DNA of 17,742 bases from positions 1-17,742 of the forward strand of contig JAGWUK010000011.1 in the NCBI GenBank assembly GCA_028868455.1. Reading direction: 5' to 3'. Positions 1 to 7,151 of this stretch are shown in pieces. Origin of the DNA: Burkholderiales bacterium. GTDB taxonomy: Bacteria; Pseudomonadota; Gammaproteobacteria; Burkholderiales; Burkholderiaceae_D. Position 1 is the first letter of the stretch; each line of letters opens with the position of its first letter. The translations under genes and the position numbers were made by a program. Below the pieces are notes generated by a model. It was given only the letters and a program-made list of their open reading frames with translations. It searched no databases and was not told the DNA's origin.

Positions 1-317
1 CCCAGCGCATGCGCTTTCTTCAGCAAGGCATCAAAATCATTCAGCGTACCGAACAGCGGATCGACGTCGCAATAATCGGCGACGTCATAACCAAAGTCTT
101 TCATTGGTGACGTGAAAAACGGCGAAATCCAGACAATGTCCACGCCCAGCGAGGCGATATATTCCAGCCTGGCCGTAATACCCGGTAAATCGCCGACACC
201 GTCGTCATTACTGTCAGAAAAACTGCGCGGATAAACCTGATAAATGACGGCTTCGCGCCACCATTTGGCCGCCCGCGGTTCAACAGGCAACGTGCTCACG
301 GAAGAAGAATCAGACAT
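1..317 (-). CDS. GH13 alpha-glucosidase, N-terminal part (cut by window edge)
   Basis: The first 105 codons of a leftward gene are visible, starting at the ATG complementary to 315-317 with a GAGG ribosome binding site about 8 bases upstream. The protein begins with a short hydrophilic leader and no signal peptide. It then reads WWREAVIYQVYPRSF, DGVGDLPGI, LGVDIVWISPFF and SPMKDFGYDVADY. These are the N-terminal beta-strand signatures of the oligo-1,6-glucosidase/alpha-glucosidase branch of GH13. The catalytic Asp/Glu/Asp residues lie outside the window. By family it should be a cytoplasmic enzyme releasing glucose from maltose, isomaltose or short maltodextrins. It starts 18 bases after the glk stop, so the two are almost certainly one transcript and the released glucose would feed glucokinase. 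Trehalose synthase or another GH13 specificity cannot be excluded from this fragment. Confidence 0.9.
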   Translation of the reverse strand, partial: MSDSSSVSTLPVEPRAAKWWREAVIYQVYPRSFSDSNDDGVGDLPGITARLEYIASLGVDIVWISPFFTSPMKDFGYDVADYCDVDPLFGTLNDFDALLKKAHAL

Positions 318-335
318 AAATATTGCCTCGGAAAT

Positions 336-1379
336 TCAGGCCAGGATGGAATCGGCCGCCAGTTTTTCGGAAAGTATCACAGAGACACCCAGGAAAGCAG
401 GATATTCCGCCGTGATCAGATAAGTCGGTATTTGCGCCAGATAATTGGCAAACCGGCCCTTCGCCTCAAATCGCTGGCGAAATGCTGACTCTGCAAATAC
501 CTGCCCCAGACGCGGAACGATGCCGCCGCCAATATACATACCGCCAGTCGCGCCCAACGTCACCGCCAGATTGCCGGCAACCGTGCCCAGCATGGCACAA
601 AAACTGGCCACTGTTTTCATGCAGGCAGGACAGGAGCGATCCAGTGCGCGGGCGGTAATTTCAGCGGCGTTTAATTCTTCATTCTCGTGCTGACCATCCA
701 AAGCAGACCAGCAGCGATACATTAATTCCAGTCCCATGCCGGAAATCAGGCGCTCGGCAGAAACATGCGGATATTGCTTCCAGATCAGCCTCAACATCTC
801 CAGCTCTGCCTCGTCGGCAGGCGAAAAAGTTACATGTCCACCCTCGCTGGACAAAGGTATCCAGTGATTGCCGCAAGGGACAATACCCGACACACCCAGA
901 CCAGTACCGGGACCGATCAGTCCAATAGTACGCGCCGCCTGTGCCTGTCCGCCACCGATCTGGACACGCTCTTGCTCTTGCAGATGCGGCAAAGCCATCG
1001 CCAGCGCTGTAAAGTCATTGACGACCAGCAAAGTCTGTACATTCAGCGCACGCCGCAAAGCGGAGATAGAAAATGTCCAGTGATGATTGGTCATGCTGAC
1101 CACATCACCATCAACCGGATTCGCAATGGCGATGGCCACATGCTGAATCGCATGCGCACATACGCGATGCACCTCCTGACTGCCGAGATAAGCAGTAATT
1201 GCACTTTGCAAATCCGGATAGGCATTACAGGCCAACACCGACACAACGTCAAATACATGTGGCCGCAGCTCCAGCGCAAAGCGCGCATTCGTACCGCCGA
1301 TATCGGCCAGCAGGCGTGGCCAAGCCTGCACTTCTCCAGTTTCGCTATTCAGGTCTCGCTTCAACTTCTCACCATTCAT
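336..1379 (-). CDS. glk: Glucokinase (proteobacterial Glk family)
   Basis: Glucokinase phosphorylates glucose to glucose-6-phosphate with ATP in the cytoplasm. The sequence shows the N-terminal phosphate-binding motif [28 protein letters not shown] (sugar site and catalytic Asp region), [11 protein letters not shown] (second phosphate loop), [12 protein letters not shown] and a C-terminal [12 protein letters not shown] adenosine motif. All belong to the Glk family (not ROK) and in the usual order. From the ATG at 1379 it is 347 residues, slightly longer than the E. coli enzyme (321). An in-frame ATG at 1397 would add six residues. I prefer 1379 because a weak GGCGG precedes it at suitable spacing, whereas 1397 has no ribosome binding site. 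It is the promoter-proximal gene of a leftward pair with the alpha-glucosidase, and its promoter spacer contains a palindrome (see 1430-1458). Confidence 0.95.
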   Translation of the reverse strand: MNGEKLKRDLNSETGEVQAWPRLLADIGGTNARFALELRPHVFDVVSVLACNAYPDLQSAITAYLGSQEVHRVCAHAIQHVAIAIANPVDGDVVSMTNHHWTFSISALRRALNVQTLLVVNDFTALAMALPHLQEQERVQIGGGQAQAARTIGLIGPGTGLGVSGIVPCGNHWIPLSSEGGHVTFSPADEAELEMLRLIWKQYPHVSAERLISGMGLELMYRCWSALDGQHENEELNAAEITARALDRSCPACMKTVASFCAMLGTVAGNLAVTLGATGGMYIGGGIVPRLGQVFAESAFRQRFEAKGRFANYLAQIPTYLITAEYPAFLGVSVILSEKLAADSILA

Positions 1380-1429
1380 TGTGTGCCGCCGGATCATGAA
1401 GATTGTTCAGGGTCATCAACCCCGGTCAA

Positions 1430-1458
1430 ATTTTATGTAGCAATACTACATATATCAA
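1430..1458 (-). promoter_or_regulatory. Predicted glk promoter
   Basis: Read on the minus strand, TTGATA (complement of 1453-1458) is followed after exactly 17 bases by TAAAAT (complement of 1430-1435). Each matches the sigma-70 consensus at five of six positions. Transcription would start around 1423, leaving a leader of about 45 bases before the glk ATG at 1379. The 17-base spacer consists almost entirely of the palindrome at 1434-1452, so a protein bound there would block RNA polymerase. The assignment rests on consensus match and spacing only. Confidence 0.65.
1434..1452. promoter_or_regulatory. Palindromic operator candidate, glk side
   Basis: TATGTAG-CAATA-CTACATA is a perfect inverted repeat with 7-base arms and a 5-base centre. 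It sits between the -35 and -10 of the glk promoter. A related palindrome with the same GTAG-N5-CTAC core lies at 1564-1580 in front of pulA. Two copies with identical half-site spacing in one divergent intergenic region are best explained as binding sites of one dimeric regulator of alpha-glucan use. The regulator gene is not in the window and I do not recognise the motif. Confidence 0.6.
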
Positions 1459-1491
1459 CCACACATGTCTAACAATTTTGAGATTTATGGG

Positions 1492-1520
1492 TTAAAATTT
1501 GAAAAAATGCCGATTAAAAT
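1492..1520 (+). promoter_or_regulatory. Weak pulA promoter candidate
   Basis: TTAAAA (1492-1497) and TAAAAT (1515-1520) are separated by 17 bases on the plus strand, with four and five consensus matches respectively. The region is very AT-rich, so chance matches are likely. If used, transcription would begin near 1527 and run through the downstream palindrome at 1564-1580, which would then act as a roadblock operator. No better -35/-10 pair was found between here and the pulA start. Confidence 0.3.
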
Positions 1521-1563
1521 AAAAAAACAGCTGGCAATGCAAGGGCAAAGACCCAAACAACTA

Positions 1564-1580
1564 ATGTAGTCACACTACTT
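1564..1580. promoter_or_regulatory. Palindromic operator candidate, pulA side
   Basis: ATGTAG-TCACA-CTACTT contains the perfect inverted repeat GTAGT-CAC-ACTAC (1566-1578). It shares the GTAG-N5-CTAC core with the site at 1434-1452. It ends 8 bases before the pulA ribosome binding site (AAGGAGA, 1589-1595), a position where a bound repressor would block elongation or promoter clearance. The site is less symmetric in its outer bases than the glk copy. Confidence 0.5.
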
Positions 1581-1600
1581 TTACAAGCAAGGAGACAGGC

Positions 1601-4570
1601 TTGAAACTTGATCGAACACGATCACTTTCGCAGGATGGATGCAATCATTTGCAACCTGGCGGCAGCATCGGGCAGACACGGCTGGCGACAAATGTCGCCG
1701 ACACGATGTCGCGTCGGACATTGCTACAGACGCTCATCTGCAATTCAAGCCTGACTGGGCGCAGTAATATTGCGCACCGCATAATCAAAATGACTTTGCC
1801 TCTGCTGCTGAGTGGACCAATCTGCGCCACCGCAGTGGCAACCACATCCGTGGCAACAAACGATTCAACGCCTGCCGCCACGGCAGCCAGTACAAGCGCT
1901 TCATTGATGAATGCCTGCAACGACGGCGGGTTTGAAATGCCATTAAGCAACGTCACTACTTTGATACCCGACGCCCACGCTTACTGGCTGAATCGCCTGC
2001 AAATTCAATGGCCGGGCATAAGCAGCCAGGCTGGCCATTTTCATTTGTATACGTCAGCGCACGGGCAACTCGATATTGCCAAAGGCCGTCGCGTTTCCGG
2101 CACGAATCATCATTACGCCTTACAGGTTTTGCCATCGGGATTACAGCCCGCTATCGACGGCAATTTCCGCTTCATCGGTGCAGGCGTCGCGCTGGCGCTG
2201 CCCACAGAAAATCGTCAGCAACTGGCAGACGTTTTCAGGCAGCAAGCGGTCATCACGCTGGAAAATGCAGCCGGCGAGGTGATCGATTTCACACGTCTGC
2301 AACAAGCTGGTGCGCTGGACGATTTGTATGCAGCGGCGACCGGCGTCAATGATTTTGGCGTCAAGATCGATGCGGGTCAGACTCATATCAAGCTGTGGGC
2401 ACCAACGGCCAGACAAGTAGCTGTCTGCACTTATGCCAGCGGCAGCAGTCGCGCCGACAGCGTAACCACGATGCAACAGAATACGCAGACCGGCGCCTGG
2501 AGCGCGGCGCTGGCGGGCGATCTGAGCGGTCATTACTACCGCTATCTGGTGGATGTTTTTGTGGCCGGAAAAGGATGGGTAAGGAATCTGGTCACCGACC
2601 CGTACTCCATCAGCCTGACCACCGATTCCAGACGCAGCTATATCGGCGACCTCAGCGCACCAGCATTAAAACCGGCTAACTGGGATACGCAATCCATCCC
2701 GGATACGGTCCATCATCAGACCGACATGACAGTCTATGAATTGCATGTGCGCGATTTTTCCATCAATGATGCGAGCGTGCGTCCAGCATATCGCGGCAAA
2801 TATCTGGCATTCACTGAAACCGGCTCAAACGGCATGCACCACCTGAGCGCTCTGCGTCAGGCCGGTTTAACTGACATTCATTTATTGCCGGTGTTCGATT
2901 TCGCCACCGTTCCCGAATCAACCTGTCTCACGCCTGCTATTCATGGCGACGCCACCAGTGATCAGCAACAGGCGATGATCGTGGCGAATGCTGCCCATGA
3001 TTGCTTTAACTGGGGCTACGATCCCTATCATTACAATGCACCTGAAGGCAGTTATGCCAGCAATCCGGCAGACGGTGCCGTGCGCGTGATGGAATTCAGA
3101 AAAATGGTCATGGCACTGCATCAGGCCGGACTGCGGGTTGGCATGGACGTGGTTTACAACCACACGATGGCTTCCGGACAGAAGCAGCAATCGGTGCTGG
3201 ATCGCATCGTGCCGGGCTATTACCAACGCCTGGATGCACGTGGGCAAGTTGAACAATCGACCTGTTGCGACAACACCGCGACCGAACACCCGATGATGCG
3301 CAAACTGATGGCCGATTCTGTGTCGCTTTGGGCAAAGCAATACAAAATCGACTCATTTCGTTTTGACCTGATGGGACACCAGCCGCGCGCTGCGATGCAG
3401 TCGTTACAAGACAGGCTCAATTCGGAAAACGGCCGCACGATCAATCTGATCGGCGAAGGCTGGAATTTTGGCGAAATTGCTAACAGCGCACGTTTTGTGC
3501 AGGCGTCGCAACTCTCGCTGAATGGCAGCGGCATTGGCACCTTCAGCGACCGCGCGCGTGATGCAATACGTGGCGCCGGAGCCGGCGGTGCGGCAGATAG
3601 CATTATAAAAAACCAGGGCTATATTAATGGGCTGGTCTACGCACCAAACGCCCTGGCAGACAAGCAGCGCCCGCTCAGCGATCTGTTGCGCGCTGCCGAT
3701 ATGGTGCGCGTCGGGCTGGCGGGTTCCTTGCGCAATTTCCGTATGGAGACCTGGGATGGCCAACGCAAAACCCTGCAAGAAATCGATTATGCCGGACAGC
3801 CTGCAGGCTACGTCAGCCAGCCATCTGAAGTCGTTAACTATGTTGAAAACCACGACAATCAAACGCTGTTCGATATCAATGCGTACCGTCTGCCGACCGA
3901 CACCTCGCACGCCGACCGTGCCCGCGTACAAATTCTCGGACTGGCACTGACTGCGCTAAGCCAGGGAGTTGCCTATTTCCATGCGGGTTCCGATATCCTG
4001 CGGTCAAAATCGCTGGATGGGAATAGCTTTGAATCCGGAGACTGGTTCAATCGCCTTGACTGGACCTATCAGGATAATTATTTTGCGACCGGATTACCGC
4101 CGCAGTCCGGCAACGCACAGTTTTATCCTTATATCCGTGCCTTGCTGGCCAATCCCGACATCAAACCCAGGCATGAAGACATCCTGATGGCGCGCGATAT
4201 GTTCAGAGATGTGTTGCGAATACGCGCCAGTTCCAGCCTGTTTCATTTAAACAGTGCAGAAGAAATCCAGCGACGTTTGCAGTTTTTCAATACCGGAAAA
4301 CATCAGAATCCATTACTGATTGCAACAAAAATTACAGGCGACCATTATCCGGATGCGAATTTCCACTCGGTCATGTCTTTCATCAATGTGGCACCCACGG
4401 CGCAGCAGTTGACGATCCCATCGCAAAGCAAGCAGCACTTCGTCCTGCATCCGGTGCACCTGAGCGCCAATGCGGGCGACAAACGGATCGCCAGCGAAGC
4501 GCATTACGACGAACAATCCGGCACTTTTTACCTGCCTGCGCGTAGTGCAGTCGTGTTCGTGGAGCATTGA
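1601..4570 (+). CDS. pulA: Exported type-I pullulanase (GH13)
   Basis: Pullulanase hydrolyses alpha-1,6 branches in pullulan, starch and glycogen. Start: TTG at 1601, five bases after a strong AAGGAGA; in-frame ATGs at 1706 and 1790 have no ribosome binding site. The N-terminus is odd: about 60 polar residues, including a Tat-like SRRTLLQ near residue 37, precede a hydrophobic stretch (about 61-82) that may be the signal peptide; there is no lipobox. After an Ala/Thr-rich linker come a pullulanase N2-type domain (about 105-245), a CBM48-like domain (about 250-345), the GH13 barrel and a C-terminal pullulanase-type domain. Barrel motifs are YELHVRDFS, NWGYDPYHYNAPEGSY and GMDVVYNHT. The catalytic residues are present: nucleophile Asp589 (FRFDLMGH), acid/base Glu619 (IGEGW) and Asp752 (ENHDN). 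At 989 residues it resembles Klebsiella PulA in layout. It probably yields maltodextrins for the divergent alpha-glucosidase/glucokinase pair. Confidence 0.93.
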   Translation: MKLDRTRSLSQDGCNHLQPGGSIGQTRLATNVADTMSRRTLLQTLICNSSLTGRSNIAHRIIKMTLPLLLSGPICATAVATTSVATNDSTPAATAASTSASLMNACNDGGFEMPLSNVTTLIPDAHAYWLNRLQIQWPGISSQAGHFHLYTSAHGQLDIAKGRRVSGTNHHYALQVLPSGLQPAIDGNFRFIGAGVALALPTENRQQLADVFRQQAVITLENAAGEVIDFTRLQQAGALDDLYAAATGVNDFGVKIDAGQTHIKLWAPTARQVAVCTYASGSSRADSVTTMQQNTQTGAWSAALAGDLSGHYYRYLVDVFVAGKGWVRNLVTDPYSISLTTDSRRSYIGDLSAPALKPANWDTQSIPDTVHHQTDMTVYELHVRDFSINDASVRPAYRGKYLAFTETGSNGMHHLSALRQAGLTDIHLLPVFDFATVPESTCLTPAIHGDATSDQQQAMIVANAAHDCFNWGYDPYHYNAPEGSYASNPADGAVRVMEFRKMVMALHQAGLRVGMDVVYNHTMASGQKQQSVLDRIVPGYYQRLDARGQVEQSTCCDNTATEHPMMRKLMADSVSLWAKQYKIDSFRFDLMGHQPRAAMQSLQDRLNSENGRTINLIGEGWNFGEIANSARFVQASQLSLNGSGIGTFSDRARDAIRGAGAGGAADSIIKNQGYINGLVYAPNALADKQRPLSDLLRAADMVRVGLAGSLRNFRMETWDGQRKTLQEIDYAGQPAGYVSQPSEVVNYVENHDNQTLFDINAYRLPTDTSHADRARVQILGLALTALSQGVAYFHAGSDILRSKSLDGNSFESGDWFNRLDWTYQDNYFATGLPPQSGNAQFYPYIRALLANPDIKPRHEDILMARDMFRDVLRIRASSSLFHLNSAEEIQRRLQFFNTGKHQNPLLIATKITGDHYPDANFHSVMSFINVAPTAQQLTIPSQSKQHFVLHPVHLSANAGDKRIASEAHYDEQSGTFYLPARSAVVFVEH

Positions 4571-4571
4571 A

Positions 4572-4943
4572 ATGCATAGACCATTATCCAAACCATGCAA
4601 AATCGGTAGCAAAATATTACGCATTCTGTCGACGTTTAAAGCCGTGCCAGTGACGTTCATCATCAAAACCATGGGTGCCCTATCACGCAAGACTGATCAT
4701 TCTTCCGCAACGGTGAAAGGTATGATCAATACCAGTGAAACCGCGCCAATGCGTGTTATTGGCATGCTGCGTGAGCGCACACTTCGTATTGGTGCAGAAG
4801 TATGCGCCACCTTGGTGCAAGTGCAGCATCATTTCAACGCGATGCAGCACACAGAAAGCGGCAAGGCGTGGTTCGGTTTTTGCTACGACAGATCAGGCGT
4901 AAGCCCGAAATGTCCTGTCCACGCGTTAGTCAGTGAGTGCTGA
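4572..4943 (+). CDS. Doubtful small ORF after pulA
   Basis: A 123-codon ORF begins at ATG 4572, one base after the pulA stop, with GTGGAG about 7 bases upstream inside pulA. I recognise no family, signal peptide or membrane segment. The product is basic with several Cys and His and looks unstructured. The frame is also open upstream into pulA as far as 4470, so part of the openness may be an overlap effect. Codon use lacks the strong bias of the neighbouring genes. It could be a short hypothetical gene, a decayed remnant or noncoding DNA, and I lean towards noncoding. Confidence 0.2.
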   Translation: MHRPLSKPCKIGSKILRILSTFKAVPVTFIIKTMGALSRKTDHSSATVKGMINTSETAPMRVIGMLRERTLRIGAEVCATLVQVQHHFNAMQHTESGKAWFGFCYDRSGVSPKCPVHALVSEC

Positions 4944-5223
4944 CCGATGTGTGACAGGTCACTGGCAAAATCAATTCAGGCACAGGGATTGACCGGCATG
5001 GAATTGGTTTTGTATTGGTTGTTCATTGGATATGAAGCTTTTTGCCGAAGATGGCTGCGATGATGTGCAACGGGTATTAAAGATATATTTTTTTTCACGA
5101 ATGGACAAAAAGTCGGCATTCACAGCAAAAATATGAAAAGTTTTCGAGCAATTAGAGAAAATTTTTAATCAACAGCGGTTATTATTACCGCCTTCGTATT
5201 CTTAGATTGAGGAGACAGTCGGA
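4944..5223 (+). other. Spacer and leader upstream of tonB
   Basis: This AT-rich stretch holds no credible gene. Visible elements are a short perfect palindrome GTGAC-AG-GTCAC (4951-4962), an eight-base T tract (5090-5095 and flanks) preceded by TATATT, and a hairpin GCGGT-N7-ACCGC (5175-5191). The hairpin is about 20 bases upstream of the tonB ribosome binding site (AGGAGA, 5210-5215). I could not find a convincing -35/-10 pair or a Fur-box-like sequence. The tonB promoter is probably here because the gene to the left ends 650 bases away. Confidence 0.4.
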
Positions 5224-5889
5224 ATGGATTTTTCAAACCACCAGCAAGAGCCGGGCAAGAAATTTGTCGGGATAGGGCTGGTCATAGTATTTCACGTCGC
5301 ACTGATATATGCGCTGATCAACGGCCTGGGGACCAAACTCGTCGAAATCATCCAGAAGCCTCTGGAAACAAAAATCGTCGAAGAAGTAAAACCACCGCCA
5401 CCGCCACCAGACACACCGCCGCCACCGCCACCAAAACTGCTGGCACCGCCGCCACCGTTCATTCCGCCACCGGAAGTCCAGGTGCAGCAACAGGCACCGC
5501 AACCGAACACCATCTCGGCCATCTCCAACGTCAAACCCGACGTTCCGGTGTTTGCCAAGACCCAGGCGGCGCCGGTAGAAACGCCGAAACCGGCAGGACC
5601 GTCCATCGTCCCGGCCGTGATCGACTTCAACGTCGCCGGCTGCAAACCGGAATACCCACGCGCCTCGCTGCGCAATGAAGAAACCGGCACCGTCATGCTG
5701 TCCGTCTTGATCGGCGCCGACGGCAGCGTCACCGAAGTCAAGATCGACAAATCCAGCGGCTACCGCGGACTCGACAAAGCCGTCAGCTCCCAACTGATGT
5801 CCGGCTCCTGCAAAAACAAGCCCGGCACCGTCGACGGCAAACCCCAGCCGACCTGGACCAAAGTCCAGTACGTCTGGAGACTGGAATAA
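5224..5889 (+). CDS. tonB: TonB energy transducer
   Basis: TonB spans the periplasm and passes proton-motive force from ExbB-ExbD to outer-membrane TonB-dependent receptors. The 221-residue protein has a short cytoplasmic tail and one N-terminal membrane anchor (about 14-36) with the conserved His (FHVALIYALI). A proline-rich stretch follows (about 57-83: runs of Pro broken by DT, KLLA and FI). The C-terminal TonB domain (about 135-221) carries KPEYPRASLRNEETGTV, IGADGSV and SSGYRGLDKA. Cys140 and Cys196 lie in the periplasmic domain and could form a disulfide. ATG at 5224 has AGGAGA 8 bases upstream. It is the first gene of a four-gene ton cluster. The following exbB is 185 bases away and may have extra signals, but the shared orientation and order suggest an operon. 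Confidence 0.95.
   Translation: MDFSNHQQEPGKKFVGIGLVIVFHVALIYALINGLGTKLVEIIQKPLETKIVEEVKPPPPPPDTPPPPPPKLLAPPPPFIPPPEVQVQQQAPQPNTISAISNVKPDVPVFAKTQAAPVETPKPAGPSIVPAVIDFNVAGCKPEYPRASLRNEETGTVMLSVLIGADGSVTEVKIDKSSGYRGLDKAVSSQLMSGSCKNKPGTVDGKPQPTWTKVQYVWRLE
5392..5472 (+). repeat. CCGCCA-type repeat coding the TonB proline stretch
   Basis: Proline codons, almost all CCA or CCG, are clustered here and form repeated CCGCCACCG units encoding three Pro runs in TonB. In the TonB family this region is an extended periplasm-spanning arm. The low-complexity DNA could in principle vary in length by slippage without breaking the frame when units of three bases change. Confidence 0.6.
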
Positions 5890-6074
5890 ACGAACAAAGC
5901 AACGATCAGCACAATGATCTGCGCCGGATAAAAAACAGGCAAAAGCAGCACAGACGCCCAATCGCCCTGAACTGCTTTACCCAAGAAACACGCAGTACGT
6001 AACAAAAAACAAAGTCGCCTATAAAAACAGCAGTAAGAAACACCAACCTTATATTTGTTAAAGGAAGCACCATA

Positions 6075-6971
6075 ATGAAAACCCGTTTCTCCGCATTCCT
6101 GGCTGCCGCCATCCTGACACTTGGCACAGCGGCCGTTGCCCCGGCCTTCGCCGATGACGCTGCCTCCGCCTCCGCCGCTGCGTCCGCCCCGGTCGCCTCC
6201 GCTGCCGCAGCGACCCCGGCACCCGCCGCAGAAGCGCCAGCAGCCAACCCGGCCGACATCACCGCTGCCGCCCCGGCCAAAGAAGTCATCGAAAACCCGT
6301 ACGGCCTCGATGCCCTGTGGAAAACCGGTGACTTCGTCGCCAAAGGCACCCTGATCATCATGTTCATCATGTCCATGGGCAGCTGGTACATCCTCATCAC
6401 CAAAATCATCGACCAGTTCAAACTCGGTGGCCAGGCCAAAGATGCCCGCAACAAATTCTGGAAAGCCGCCTCCGTTCAGGCCGGTGCCGCCTCCCTGAAA
6501 GAAGGCAGCCCATTCCGCTTCATCGCCGACTCCGGCATCAAAGCCACCGAACACCACGAAGGCGCCCTGCTCGAACAAATCGACCTGAACACCTGGGTCT
6601 CCATGTCCATCCAGCGCGCAGTCGACAAAGTCCAAAGCCGCCTGCAAGACGGCCTGGCCTTTTTGGCAACCGTTGGTTCCACTGCTCCATTCGTCGGCCT
6701 GTTCGGTACCGTCTGGGGGATCTACCATGCGCTGACAGCGATCGGCATGTCCGGTCAGGCATCGATCGACAAAGTGGCCGGTCCCGTTGGTGAAGCGCTG
6801 ATCATGACCGCGATCGGTCTGGCCGTCGCCGTTCCAGCCGTACTCGGTTACAACTTCCTGGTTCGCCGCAACAAGAGCTCCATGGAAGAAGTGCGTGCCT
6901 TCTCCGCCGACCTGCACTCCGTCGTCCTGTCCGGCAGCATGAGCAAAACAGCCGCCAAAAAAGCAGCGTAA
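6075..6971 (+). CDS. exbB: ExbB proton channel subunit with exported N-terminal extension
   Basis: ExbB forms the inner-membrane proton channel with ExbD that energises TonB (MotA/TolQ/ExbB family). The 298-residue protein is longer than E. coli ExbB (244). The first 26 residues look like a cleavable signal peptide ending AFA-DD. An Ala/Pro-rich periplasmic segment follows (about 27-66), and then the family core. Membrane segments are about 90-112, 193-215 and 237-262. The family signature appears as LATVGSTAPFVGLFGTVWG and GPVGEALIMTAIGLAVAVPA. ATG 6075 is preceded by AAAGGAAG. The first two thirds use almost exclusively C-ending codons, consistent with high expression. A 180-base spacer full of hairpins separates it from exbD1. 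Confidence 0.96.
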   Translation: MKTRFSAFLAAAILTLGTAAVAPAFADDAASASAAASAPVASAAAATPAPAAEAPAANPADITAAAPAKEVIENPYGLDALWKTGDFVAKGTLIIMFIMSMGSWYILITKIIDQFKLGGQAKDARNKFWKAASVQAGAASLKEGSPFRFIADSGIKATEHHEGALLEQIDLNTWVSMSIQRAVDKVQSRLQDGLAFLATVGSTAPFVGLFGTVWGIYHALTAIGMSGQASIDKVAGPVGEALIMTAIGLAVAVPAVLGYNFLVRRNKSSMEEVRAFSADLHSVVLSGSMSKTAAKKAA

Positions 6972-6977
6972 TGCCCG

Positions 6978-7002
6978 GGAGCGCGCCCCTGACGCGCGCT
7001 CC
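6978..7002 (+). other. Intercistronic hairpin 1 after exbB
   Basis: GGAGCGCG (6978-6985) and CGCGCTCC (6995-7002) form a perfect 8-bp GC-rich stem with a 9-base loop, beginning six bases after the exbB stop. No T-run follows, so it is not a standard intrinsic terminator. A role in protecting the 3' end of exbB mRNA after processing is a reasonable inference. Confidence 0.6.
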
Positions 7003-7056
7003 GCCCCATCACGCAGCAAGGCAGCACAGCAACACACAAGCGTAATACGGACGACA

Positions 7057-7095
7057 GCCTGTCCGGTGCAGGACACACTCCCGCACCGGACAGGC
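7057..7095 (+). other. Intercistronic hairpin 2, 13-bp perfect stem
   Basis: GCCTGTCCGGTGC (7057-7069) and GCACCGGACAGGC (7083-7095) are perfect inverted repeats around a 13-base loop. This is the strongest secondary structure I found in the window. The following bases are AAAGTCCCCC, so there is no U-tract. It may be an mRNA stabiliser or partial terminator that sets the ExbB:ExbD ratio, or a protein-binding palindrome. Confidence 0.65.
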
Positions 7096-7102
7096 AAAGT
7101 CC

Positions 7103-7130
7103 CCCGGCAAACGCCACGGCAGGCGCCGGG
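7103..7130 (+). other. Intercistronic hairpin 3 before exbD1
   Basis: CCCGGC (7103-7108) pairs with GCCGGG (7125-7130). Inner GCC (7113-7115) and GGC (7122-7124) extend the stem after a bulge. It ends only a few bases before the AAAGAGA ribosome binding site of exbD1 (7138-7144), so it could affect exbD1 translation or mark an RNA processing site. Confidence 0.5.
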
Positions 7131-7151
7131 CAATCTGAAAGAGAACACACT

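Noticed and set aside
765..1472. 235-codon plus-strand open frame opposite glk
   Set aside because: It lies antisense to a clear glucokinase and its translation has no recognisable domain.
4470..4571. Upstream extension of the small ORF into pulA
   Set aside because: It runs within the conserved C-terminal domain of pullulanase in a different frame. If the ORF is real, the start at 4572 with GTGGAG upstream is more likely.
5080..5100. T tract upstream of tonB as an intrinsic terminator
   Set aside because: No GC-rich stem precedes the T run; it looks like part of an AT-rich leader.
7057..7095. Rho-independent terminator after exbB
   Set aside because: The stem is very strong but is followed by AAAGTCCCCC rather than a T-run, so I list it as an intercistronic hairpin instead.
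5760..7148. Long 462-codon minus-strand open frame across tonB/exbB
   Set aside because: It is antisense to convincing tonB and exbB genes. The Gly/Arg-rich product is the expected shadow of C-ending codons on the other strand, with no family motif.
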